Shown: positions 36,376 to 44,089 of the stretch, piece by piece
Layout of the letters: each line of letters starts with the position of its first letter
Position numbering within the stretch: the first letter of the stretch is position 1
Source: Halomarina halobia
Lineage (GTDB): Archaea > Halobacteriota > Halobacteria > Halobacteriales > Haloarculaceae
Assembly: GCF_029338575.1 (NCBI RefSeq)
Contig: NZ_CP119993.1
Span: 124,001-188,000, forward strand
Length of the DNA: 64,000 nucleotides
Direction: 5' to 3'
Made by a program: the position numbers and the translations under genes
The notes under the pieces: model-generated
Told to the model about the DNA's origin: nothing
What the model saw: only the letters and a program-made list of their open reading frames with translations
Database searches by the model: none

Positions 36376-37368
36376 ATGGGACGTGCGCGGTTCCTCCTCG
36401 TCCGGACTCTCCAGACGGTGTTTATGCTCTGGTTCGCACTGACGTTTATCTTTTTCTTCTTCCGGCTCCTGCCGGGAAGCTTCACTGATATCATGATGTT
36501 CCGTGGTGCGAGCCCAGAGACCATCGCGGCGTTCGAACAGAAGTGGGGACTCAACGACCCGCTCCACATTCAGTACGTTCGGTACATGCGGAACTTTCTG
36601 GTTGGGGACGTTGGCATGTCGCTCCAGTTCCGCCAACCGGTCTGGGACTTCGTGAAGATGAAGATCTTCAACTCGTTCATCCTCGTCGCCCCCGCGATCA
36701 CTGTCACGTACATTATCGGGTCGCTCATCGGTGGCTACCTCGGCGAAAAGCGCGGCCAAGCGATCGAGAAGTACGGTCTCCCGCCGATCGTCTTCTCGGG
36801 TGCGTTCCCGGAATTCTTCATCGCCATCGTGCTCATAATCGTTTTCGCGGGCTGGCTCAATCTGTTCCCCACGTCCGGCATGTTCGGGTTCCAGTCGGCG
36901 GGCCGGTTCGCCGACGCGCCGTGGTGGCGACCGTACCTCACCGCCGATTTCGCCCACCACTACATCCTCCCGTTTACGGCGGTCGTATTCAGGTATCTCT
37001 ACCTGCCGGTACTCATCATGCGAACGAGCGTCGTTGAGGTACTCGGCCAGGACTTCTTCTTCTACCACCGAATGACCGGTATCCCCGGGGGCAATCGGAT
37101 GCGCCACCTTCTGAAGCACGCCAGCCTTCCGGTCATCACGCTCTACCCGGTGTCGATGACGCGGGCCATCGGCGGTCTCGTCCTCATCGAGATCGTGTTC
37201 AACTGGCCCGGAATCGGTTACGCGCTCGTACAGGGCGTCCTCTCACGGGACTTCCCCGTCGTCCAGTTCGTCTTCTTCCTGGTTGCGGCGTTCGTCATCA
37301 TCGCGAATTTCGGGGTCGACGTTATCTACGGCATCATCGACCCCCGCGTCTCCGTCGGCGACGACTGA
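36376..37368 (+). CDS. ABC transporter permease, Opp/Dpp type (DppB-like)
   Basis: A 330-residue permease with six membrane helices. The N-terminal helix and RLLPGSFTDIMMFRGASPET-type exposed segment, then FEQKWGLNDPLHIQYVRYMR, are typical of DppB/OppB. The coupling motif is in MTGIPGGNRMRHLLKHASLP (about residues 234-253). Placing this permease after the two ATPases, 82 bp downstream, is unusual, since DppB normally comes before DppC. No binding protein gene adjoins; the Tat-exported orphan at 57.8 kb might serve. Confidence 0.88.
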   Translation: MGRARFLLVRTLQTVFMLWFALTFIFFFFRLLPGSFTDIMMFRGASPETIAAFEQKWGLNDPLHIQYVRYMRNFLVGDVGMSLQFRQPVWDFVKMKIFNSFILVAPAITVTYIIGSLIGGYLGEKRGQAIEKYGLPPIVFSGAFPEFFIAIVLIIVFAGWLNLFPTSGMFGFQSAGRFADAPWWRPYLTADFAHHYILPFTAVVFRYLYLPVLIMRTSVVEVLGQDFFFYHRMTGIPGGNRMRHLLKHASLPVITLYPVSMTRAIGGLVLIEIVFNWPGIGYALVQGVLSRDFPVVQFVFFLVAAFVIIANFGVDVIYGIIDPRVSVGDD

Positions 37369-37437
37369 CGGTGTTCTCGCTCTTCCGCCGCTCGCCGATG
37401 ATACGCCGGTAGGGTTAAGCGATCAGGGTCGAAATCC

Positions 37438-38700
37438 ATGAGCATGAGTGGCACGATGGCGGAGAAGATACTGGCGAGCGCCGCGGGTCGAAGCGCGGTC
37501 GCCCCGGGTGACCACGTGGTCTGTGACATCGACGTCGCGATGTCCCACGACCTCGGAACCCTCGGCGTAATCGCACGACTGGAGGAGATGGGCGTCAATG
37601 AGGTGTGGGATCCCTCGCGTATCGTCTGCCCGATGGACCACGTCGCCCCGTCACACTCCATCGACGACGCGAACGACAAACGCCGGATCCGCGAGTTCGT
37701 CGAGCGACAGGGGATCGAGAACTTCTACGAGGTCGGCACCGGCATCGCCCACGAGGTGCTCCACGAACGTGGCCACTACAAGCCGGGAGACCTGCTCGTC
37801 GGCACCGACTCACACACGACGAGTGCCGGCGCGTTCGGCGTCGCTGGTACCGGACTCGGTCACACCGACATGGCGTACGTCTACGCCACCGGGCAGAACT
37901 GGTTTCGCGTACCCGAAACCGTCAAGTTCCAGATCGGGGGGACGTTCGGCGAACACGTCACGTCCAAGGACCTCCTGCTGTCCATCGCCGGCGAACACGG
38001 TACCGGCGTCGGCCAATATCGCTCGCTGGAGTTTGCCGGCTCAGCGATCGAGGGTCTGCCGCTCGACGGCCGATTCACCCTCACTAACATGTCAATCGAA
38101 CTCGGTGCGAAGTTCGGGTTCACTCCCGTCGACGCGGCGGTGACCAACTACATCGACGACCGCACCGACGGTGAGTACGACCCCCTTCGGGCCGACGAGG
38201 ATGCCACCTACCGAGCAGTCCACGAAATCGACGCAGATGCCCTCCGTCCGAAGATCGCGCTCCCGCACAAAGTCGGCAACGTCGTCGACGTCGACGAGGC
38301 GGCGGGCGTCGAACTCGACCAGGTGTTCATCGGCTCCTGTACGAACGGGAAGTTCGAGGACCTGAAGGCGGCAGCCGAGATCCTCGAGGGGGAGACGGTC
38401 GATCCGGATACCCGTCTGATCGTCACGCCCGCCTCCCGCGAGATATACGGCCGCGCAGTCCGCGAGGGACATGTCGACGTGTTCACCGACGCCGGAGCGA
38501 CCACGACGAACGCGACCTGTGGGGCCTGTATCGGGATGGGCCTCGGGGTCCTGGGGGACGATGAGGTGTGCCTCGCGGCGATGAACCGCAACTTCCGGGG
38601 GCGAATGGGTGCCGACAGCTCCGAGATCTACCTGTCGAGTCCGGCCACCGCCGCGGCCTCGGCGATTACGGGTCGTATCACCGACCCCGCGGAGGTGTGA
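37438..38700 (+). CDS. Aconitase-family hydratase large subunit (LeuC-like; dimethylmaleate hydratase/isopropylmalate isomerase type)
   Basis: A 420-residue large subunit that binds a [4Fe-4S] cluster and isomerises or hydrates a di- or tricarboxylate. DHVAPSHSIDDANDKRRIRE, VGTDSHTTSAGAFGVAGTGL, and IGSCTNGKFEDLKAAAEIL with Cys of SCTNG, then NATCGACIGMGLGVLG with the two remaining cluster cysteines, are all present. It is a short LeuC-like form that needs the separate small subunit, whose gene starts 2 bp downstream. The next gene is a PEP-mutase/isocitrate-lyase family lyase, the partner expected for dimethylmalate or methylisocitrate cleavage, while the LeuB-like gene beyond could oxidise an isopropylmalate-like product. 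The true substrate is unresolved. Confidence 0.87.
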   Translation: MSMSGTMAEKILASAAGRSAVAPGDHVVCDIDVAMSHDLGTLGVIARLEEMGVNEVWDPSRIVCPMDHVAPSHSIDDANDKRRIREFVERQGIENFYEVGTGIAHEVLHERGHYKPGDLLVGTDSHTTSAGAFGVAGTGLGHTDMAYVYATGQNWFRVPETVKFQIGGTFGEHVTSKDLLLSIAGEHGTGVGQYRSLEFAGSAIEGLPLDGRFTLTNMSIELGAKFGFTPVDAAVTNYIDDRTDGEYDPLRADEDATYRAVHEIDADALRPKIALPHKVGNVVDVDEAAGVELDQVFIGSCTNGKFEDLKAAAEILEGETVDPDTRLIVTPASREIYGRAVREGHVDVFTDAGATTTNATCGACIGMGLGVLGDDEVCLAAMNRNFRGRMGADSSEIYLSSPATAAASAITGRITDPAEV

Positions 38701-38702
38701 CG

Positions 38703-39200
38703 ATGCGAGGAGTCGCGCGCGTCTTCGGCGACGACGTGAACACAGACGTCATCACGCCGAGCGACTACTTCGGTGAGCCGCTCGCGGTGATGGCACAGCA
38801 CGTCTTCGAACCCGAGCGCCCCGAGTTCGTCTCGACCATCGACGCGGGCGACATCGTCGTCGCCGGTGACCGGTTCGGCTCCGGGAGCAGCCGCGAGAGC
38901 GCCCCCGCGGCGATTCAGGCGGCGGGTATCGGTGCGGTCGTCGCCGAGTCGTTCGCTCGAATATTCTACCGCAACGCGGTCGCGATCGGCCTCCCGGCGG
39001 TTACCTGTCCCGGCGTCACCGGTGGGGTCTCGGAGGGCGACGAGATCGCGGTCGACATCGGTGCGGGCACCGTTCGCAACTGCACGACCGGCGAGCGCTT
39101 CGAGTCGGAATCGCTGCCCCCGGAGGTTCAATCCATCTTCGACCGCGGCGGCCTTATCGAACTATACCGAACGACCCCCGGCGAGTTGCGCCTGGAGTAG
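38703..39200 (+). CDS. Aconitase-family hydratase small subunit (LeuD-like)
   Basis: A 165-residue swivel-domain subunit partnering the preceding gene. It has the beginning GVARVFGDDVNTDVITPSDY, IVVAGDRFGSGSSRESAPAA (the GSGSSRE active-site loop, about residues 51-70) and VVAESFARIFYRNAVAIGLP. ATG 38703 follows the large-subunit TGA by two bases and is the credible start; the longer frame upstream lies inside the large-subunit gene. The short size matches LeuD or DmdB-type subunits. The substrate-selecting YLRT-type loop of classical LeuD is not obvious. Confidence 0.85.
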   Translation: MRGVARVFGDDVNTDVITPSDYFGEPLAVMAQHVFEPERPEFVSTIDAGDIVVAGDRFGSGSSRESAPAAIQAAGIGAVVAESFARIFYRNAVAIGLPAVTCPGVTGGVSEGDEIAVDIGAGTVRNCTTGERFESESLPPEVQSIFDRGGLIELYRTTPGELRLE

Positions 39201-39254
39201 ACCGCCGACCGGGGTCAGCCCCACCAGCCCTGTTCTATGGGGTGGGAGGCGGCG

Positions 39255-40187
39255 TCACTTCTCACGAACGTCGGCGCCGAGCGTTCCATCGTACTTCTCA
39301 GTCTCGCCGGCGGGCATGTAGCGCTCCTCCTGTTCGACGATCTCGGGGAACCCCGAAAACTCGTGGAATCCGAACGGGAGCCCCTCGAACGCCTCCTCTA
39401 TCTCGACGAACGCTTCGGTCCCCGCGGTGTCGAGCTTCGACGCGTAGTTGTAGACGGCCGTAACCGTCGCCTGCATCGCCAACCCCGGATAGATGACGAG
39501 GTCGTAGCCGAGTACCTCCAGCTCCTCGGGATCCAGTCGGGGTGAAATTCCGGCGAGGTTGTACAGCAGCGGCGCGTCCACCGCCTCACTAGCGCGTGCG
39601 ACCTCCTCCTCGTCCGCCAGTCCCTCGACGAACGCCGCGTCTGCCCCGGCGTCACAGTAAGCGTTCGCCCGCTCGACCGCCTCTTCGAGCGACCCGCCGA
39701 CGGCACCGCGTGCGTCCGTCCGGGCCACGATGTAGAAGTCCTCGTCGCGATCGTCGCGTACGTCCGCCGCCGCCCGGAACTTGCCGACCGCCTCGTCGCG
39801 CGAGATGACCCTGCGTCCGCCGACGTGGCCACACCGTTTCGGGAAGCTCTGGTCCTCGATGTGGATACCGCCTACTCCCGTCTTGATGTACTCCCGCACC
39901 GTGCGGACGACGTTCGTCGCGTTCCCGTAGCCGTTGTCCGCGTCCCCGAGGACGGGAACGTCGACGGCCTCCTGGACGGCGTTCGCGTTGGCGACCATCT
40001 CGGGCATCGTGATTAGTCCCGCATCCGGGACCCCCGCACGCGACAGGGACGTCCCGTAGCCGGTCATGTACACCGCGTCGAACCCGGCTCGCTCTATCGC
40101 CATCGCCGTCATTGGATCGTGTGCGCCGGGACAGACGAGGATGTCGTCGTCCCGGATCAGTGCTCTGAGCCTGCTACCACTATCCAT
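39255..40187 (-). CDS. Isocitrate lyase / PEP mutase family lyase (methylisocitrate or dimethylmalate lyase-like)
   Basis: A 310-residue TIM-barrel enzyme, starting at ATG 40187 (MDSGSRLRALIRDDDILVCP). VYMTGYGTSLSRAGVPDAGL with the substrate-binding YGTS-like loop, PVLGDADNGYGNATNVVRTV (Mg-binding Asp residues), IHIEDQSFPKRCGHVGGRRV with the KRCGH catalytic Cys motif (about residue 120-124) and FYIVARTDARGAVGGSLEEA are typical. The family cleaves 2-methylisocitrate, 2,3-dimethylmalate, oxaloacetate or similar C-C bonds, or makes phosphonates. The adjacent LeuC/LeuD-like hydratase suggests cleavage of a hydroxydicarboxylate it produces. Confidence 0.87.
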   Translation of the reverse strand: MDSGSRLRALIRDDDILVCPGAHDPMTAMAIERAGFDAVYMTGYGTSLSRAGVPDAGLITMPEMVANANAVQEAVDVPVLGDADNGYGNATNVVRTVREYIKTGVGGIHIEDQSFPKRCGHVGGRRVISRDEAVGKFRAAADVRDDRDEDFYIVARTDARGAVGGSLEEAVERANAYCDAGADAAFVEGLADEEEVARASEAVDAPLLYNLAGISPRLDPEELEVLGYDLVIYPGLAMQATVTAVYNYASKLDTAGTEAFVEIEEAFEGLPFGFHEFSGFPEIVEQEERYMPAGETEKYDGTLGADVREK

Positions 40188-40224
40188 ACTACAGCCGCGG
40201 CGAGGGCTCACTTAGTTCTAGCCG

Positions 40225-41295
40225 TCAGAGGTGGTCGGTGACGGCTGCGGTGAACGCCTCCGTGGTTGCCGTCCCGCCCTGGTCAGGGGTGAGCGACGCG
40301 CCGTCGCGGTACGTTGCCTCGATGGCCCGAACCAGTCGCGTCGCCTCGGCGGGTGCTCCGACGTACTCCAACAGCATCGCCGCCGAGAGTAGCGTCGCAG
40401 TCGGGTTGATGCTTCCCTCCCCGGCGATATCCGGCGCACTTCCGTGTACGGGTTCGAAGTACGCGACGTCGTCGCCGTAACAGCCACTCGGCGCGACCCC
40501 GAGTCCGCCAGTCGTCCCGGCTCCGACGTCCGACAACACGTCGCCGGCGAAGTTCGGGGTGACGATCACGTCGAACCGACGCGGGTCCGTGACGAGTCGC
40601 TGGGCCGCGTCGTCAACGTGGAGATGTTCGTAGGTGAGCTGATCGTACTCCGCGGCGGTCCGTTCGACGGTTCGCTCGAAGAGTCCGTCGGTCCCCGGTA
40701 GCACGTTCGACTTCGTCGCACACGTCAGCCGGATGGGTTGGGTCTCCTCGACGCGGTCGGCCGCCGTCTCGCAGGCGAACCGCGCGAACCGTCGCGTGTG
40801 CGCCTCGCTCGTGACCCGGAGCGCGTACTGTCCCGGACCGAGGTCCTTCAGAGACGTCCCACCGACGCTCGTCGCGTCGAGGGTACCGGCTGCCTCGGGC
40901 AGGTCGCCCTCGGCGCGAACGTAGAGCCCCTCCAAGTTCTCCCGGACCACGAGGTAGTCGATACCCTCCGGGTCGCTCAGGGGACTCGTCGCTCCTTCGA
41001 AGTGGCACACCGGCCGGAGGTTCGCGTACGTGCCGCCGCCGTACTCCCAGCGGAGGTACCGGAGGATCGTAGCGTGCAGGTCGCTCCCCGCGCCGAACAG
41101 TACGGTGTCGGCGGACTCGATAGCCGACCGAAGCTCCTCCGGTAGCGTCCCCGCACGAAGCGCGTCGGCATGGCCCCCGACGTGCGGTGTGGTGAACTCG
41201 AGGTCGACGTCCAGCGACGTGAGCAGTCCGCACGTCGCCGTGACGGCTTCGGGGGCGGCGTCGTCGCCCTCGAAGACACAGATTCGTGTTGTCAT
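40225..41295 (-). CDS. Isocitrate/isopropylmalate dehydrogenase family protein (LeuB/TtuC-like)
   Basis: A 356-residue beta-decarboxylating dehydrogenase, taking ATG 41295 (MTTRICVFEGDDAAPEAVTA). DYLVVRENLEGLYVRAEGD, CATKSNVLPGTDGLF, VIVTPNFAGDVLSDVGAGTT and FEPVHGSAPDIAGEGSINPT carry the substrate-, metal- and NAD-binding residues. It sits 37 bp upstream of the lyase gene on the same strand and next to the LeuC/D-like pair, so it could oxidise a 3-substituted malate such as isopropylmalate, methylmalate or tartrate. It is not necessarily leucine biosynthesis because the local context is catabolic. Confidence 0.87.
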   Translation of the reverse strand: MTTRICVFEGDDAAPEAVTATCGLLTSLDVDLEFTTPHVGGHADALRAGTLPEELRSAIESADTVLFGAGSDLHATILRYLRWEYGGGTYANLRPVCHFEGATSPLSDPEGIDYLVVRENLEGLYVRAEGDLPEAAGTLDATSVGGTSLKDLGPGQYALRVTSEAHTRRFARFACETAADRVEETQPIRLTCATKSNVLPGTDGLFERTVERTAAEYDQLTYEHLHVDDAAQRLVTDPRRFDVIVTPNFAGDVLSDVGAGTTGGLGVAPSGCYGDDVAYFEPVHGSAPDIAGEGSINPTATLLSAAMLLEYVGAPAEATRLVRAIEATYRDGASLTPDQGGTATTEAFTAAVTDHL

Positions 41296-41387
41296 GACAT
41301 ATGATGACACGAGCTGACGAGCACATAGCCGTTCGGGTGGTTCGTGGGAACTTATTTACCGGGCGTCTCCGGTAGTACTGGTGAAGC

Positions 41388-42167
41388 ATGAGCCGGAACG
41401 CACTGCAACTGCGGAGAGGGGAGTTGACGGACGCCGCGATCGGCGGCGGCGTCGCGATCGTCCCGACGGGATCCCTCGAACAACACGGCGCGCATCTCCC
41501 GGTCGGTACCGACAGCCTGCTAGCGGAGGCCGTCTCCCTGGGTGCGGCCGACGTCGCGACCGATCGCGGGGTCGATACAGTCGTATTCCCCGCTATCTGG
41601 ACGGGGTTCTCCCCGCATCACGTCCCGCTGGGAGCGACGGTTACGATCAGCAAGGAGACGCTGCTGGCCCTGCTCGACGACGTGTGCGAGTCGATCATCC
41701 GAATGGGTTTTCGCAACGTGCTGCTCGTCAACGGGCACGGCGGCAACCGTCCCGCTGTCTCGCTCGCGGCGGGTGATCTCGGCACGCGGCAGGACGAGGC
41801 CGACGTGGGGGGACTCTCGTACAACACCCTGGCAGCGGATCTGTTCTCGGAACTCAGAGAGGGGGACTCGGGCAGCGCCTATCACGCCGGCGAGTTCGAG
41901 ACGGCCCTCATGCTGTATCTCCACGGGGCGGCCGTGGAGATGAGTGCCGCGACCGACGAACCGGAGTCACGCCTGACACCGTACTCCGGGCGGGACATGT
42001 TCGACGGCGGCCCCCTGGGAATGCGACGGACGTACGACCGATTAACCGAGGACGGCGTCCGCGGCGAGCCCACGCTCGCGACGCCCGAAATCGGCGAGAA
42101 ACTGTTCGAGGAACTCACCGACCGACTGGCGGACCTCGTCGTCGAGTTTGCCGACCTCGGCGAGTAG
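41388..42167 (+). CDS. Creatininase family protein (creatinine amidohydrolase-like)
   Basis: A 259-residue member of the creatininase/FAPy deformylase-type metal hydrolases. The metal-binding motifs PTGSLEQHGAHLPVGTDSLL (about residues 25-44), VNGHGGNRPAVSLAAG (about 112-127) and YHAGEFETALMLYL (about 164-177) are intact. Such enzymes open cyclic amides or formamides. An AT-rich TTATTTA element about 33 bp upstream of ATG 41388 may be its promoter. It is divergent from the LeuB-like gene. With the M20 and C45 genes beyond, it hints at processing of amide-containing substrates, but the exact one is unknown. Confidence 0.85.
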   Translation: MSRNALQLRRGELTDAAIGGGVAIVPTGSLEQHGAHLPVGTDSLLAEAVSLGAADVATDRGVDTVVFPAIWTGFSPHHVPLGATVTISKETLLALLDDVCESIIRMGFRNVLLVNGHGGNRPAVSLAAGDLGTRQDEADVGGLSYNTLAADLFSELREGDSGSAYHAGEFETALMLYLHGAAVEMSAATDEPESRLTPYSGRDMFDGGPLGMRRTYDRLTEDGVRGEPTLATPEIGEKLFEELTDRLADLVVEFADLGE

Positions 42168-42842
42168 TCACTCCTCCCGGAGGACCTGAACCTCGCTCCC
42201 GACGGACTCGGGATGATGTGCCCCCTGGAGCCGGGACTCGACTCGTCCCTCGCGGACGAACAGCGTCGTCGGCCCCCCGACGACGCCGAACGCGTCGGCG
42301 AGCGTCCGCGCGTAGTCGGGCCCGTACACGGCGAACAGCGCGACATCGTCGGGATCTGTCTCGAACTGACCTTCTAACGTCTCGCGCATCGCATCACAGG
42401 GCTCACAGTCCTCGCGCCAGATGTACACTACCGACCGCTCGTACAGTCGAGTGAGGGTTTCGAGCCGGTCACCGTGTACGGCGAGGAACGTCTCCGGAGC
42501 CCCCTCATCTCGGGGCACACCGCGGCGGTACTGCTGGACGACCGAGGCTATCCGGGCGACGTCGTCAGTCGTACCGAGGCGCTCGCCGAGTACCAGGCAG
42601 ATCGTGGCGAACTCCCGGTCGTCCTCGCCCACGTCACCGACGATCGCGACGACCTCTTCGTCGTCGAACACGGCCCGAACGTGCTCTCGAAGCGCAGACG
42701 GGCCGAGATCAGCTACCTCCTCCTCGTGTCGGTCGTCGACCGCCTCCACGAAGGACGCAGCGACCTCGTACCCCGCTCCGGTCGGGACGCACTCGAGTAC
42801 GCCAGCGTCGACGAGCACCTCGATCGTCGTTTCCGTCTCCAT
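42168..42842 (-). CDS. Thioredoxin-fold protein (haloarchaeal thioredoxin family)
   Basis: A 224-residue protein whose C-terminal half has a thioredoxin domain with the redox pair in VVYIWREDCEPCDAMRETLE (Cys-Glu-Pro-Cys, about residues 143-146) and the cis-Pro region FGVVGGPTTLFVREGRVESR. The N-terminal half has a small helical domain resembling a regulatory domain (LEVLVDAGVLECVPT-like, then VADLGPSALREHVRAVFDDE). This combination is common in haloarchaeal thioredoxin-like proteins; its target is unknown. It abuts the creatininase stop codon (convergent, no gap). Confidence 0.72.
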   Translation of the reverse strand: METETTIEVLVDAGVLECVPTGAGYEVAASFVEAVDDRHEEEVADLGPSALREHVRAVFDDEEVVAIVGDVGEDDREFATICLVLGERLGTTDDVARIASVVQQYRRGVPRDEGAPETFLAVHGDRLETLTRLYERSVVYIWREDCEPCDAMRETLEGQFETDPDDVALFAVYGPDYARTLADAFGVVGGPTTLFVREGRVESRLQGAHHPESVGSEVQVLREE

Positions 42843-42941
42843 ACCTTGTCAGTCCGCGTCGGTCGCTTATGTGTTTTGGTCGAACGAATCACGGCCCCGG
42901 ACAAAGACACCGATTCCGAGGCCTCAACGCGCCTAGGTCGG

Positions 42942-44042
42942 TCAGGCGACCTGGTAGGTTTCGTAGGTTGCGTCGCGTGGCGGGCCATCAGTGAGCGCCA
43001 TGCGGCCCTCGTTTAGATCCATGATGACGCTCACCTTGGTGTGGAAGTCAGCCTGCGCGTCTTCGGACTCGGTTACGTACCGGCATATCCCCGTCGGGTG
43101 GCAGAAGTCGTCGCGCAACGTGCGCTTCAGCGTGTCCGGATCGATAGAACCGACCTCGCGTTCGAGGAGCCGCCGGACGCGCATCCCGCGGACCAACGAG
43201 TGGGGGCTCCGCCGTTCGAGTCGGCTTTCGACGCGCGTCCGGTCCTCGAAGTGGTTCGTGTGGGTGAGCAGGCCGTTCTCGGGGTAGCGGTAGTTGACAA
43301 CCTCTGGTGCGGTCTCGAGATCGAGTAGCTCCCCATTCGCGTGGCCGATCAAGTAGTTGCGGGAGCCGGGCCGATCGGTGGCGATTACGGGCTCGATAGC
43401 CGTGTCGAGGCGTTCGGCGTCGAGTATCTCCCGCCCCCGGACGTGCGTCGGCTTCCGCGACGGATTCTCACCGTCCCGCGGCGTCGCGAGGCCGTTGACC
43501 ACGTAGCCGATGCCACACTCGTTGAGGCCGAACTTTCCGCCGACCATCCCGGCTTCCGTCACCGCGAGGAAGTTCGGACCGTCGTCCCGGCGGACGTCCA
43601 TGACGAACGTCTCGACGGCCGGGAGCCAGTCCCAGTTCTGTCCGATGTACGTGTGGCCGTCGGCGGAGGCTTTCGGCTCGACGCCGCAACTCGTACAGCC
43701 GTCGACCATCTCGTCGGTCGCCGCCGGTCGCTCGGATCCGTCCGTGTAGGCGTCGTACATCACTTCGTATCTGAGGTTGATGAGCGCGATCTCCTCGATC
43801 GGACGGTCGCTGCCGGCGGCGACGCCGGCCATCTCCTCGGCGTAGTCCGCGTTGTCAGCCTCGAGTCGCGGGATGAACGCCGCGGCCCGTTCGCGCACCC
43901 GGTCGGTGTCCACGCCACGCGTCTCGAACACGTCCAAGTACGTCCCGACGTTGTGGTCGATCTCGGCTGCGTACGATTCCCCGTGCCGAACGCCGCGTTC
44001 GTGCGGTGCTCCGGTGAGTACTTGCCGTGTCAGTCCGGACAT
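42942..44042 (-). CDS. C45 family autoproteolytic acyltransferase/hydrolase (acyl-coenzyme A:6-APA acyltransferase-like)
   Basis: A 366-residue Ntn-hydrolase from ATG 44042 (MSGLTRQVLTGAPHERGVRH). The candidate nucleophile is the Cys of EMVDGCTSCGVEPKASADGH (about residue 115-119), which would be freed by autocleavage. GQNWDWLPAVETFVMDVRRD and LAVTEAGMVGGKFGLNECGI are the conserved downstream strands, and GENPSRKPTHVRGREILDAE contains the loop before the pocket. Family members remove or transfer acyl chains from amides. It lies 47 bp downstream of the M20 amidohydrolase and is presumably cotranscribed with it and the MR/MLE gene. Confidence 0.82.
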   Translation of the reverse strand: MSGLTRQVLTGAPHERGVRHGESYAAEIDHNVGTYLDVFETRGVDTDRVRERAAAFIPRLEADNADYAEEMAGVAAGSDRPIEEIALINLRYEVMYDAYTDGSERPAATDEMVDGCTSCGVEPKASADGHTYIGQNWDWLPAVETFVMDVRRDDGPNFLAVTEAGMVGGKFGLNECGIGYVVNGLATPRDGENPSRKPTHVRGREILDAERLDTAIEPVIATDRPGSRNYLIGHANGELLDLETAPEVVNYRYPENGLLTHTNHFEDRTRVESRLERRSPHSLVRGMRVRRLLEREVGSIDPDTLKRTLRDDFCHPTGICRYVTESEDAQADFHTKVSVIMDLNEGRMALTDGPPRDATYETYQVA

Positions 44043-44089
44043 GCGTGAGTACTCGCGAGGGCTATTATATAATCCTACTCCCGGGAGGA

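Noticed and set aside
37438..41295. Standard leucine biosynthesis (leuC, leuD, leuB)
   Set aside because: The presence of a PEP-mutase/isocitrate-lyase family gene in the set and the catabolic surroundings make it a poor default label. It is kept as an alternative, not as the call.
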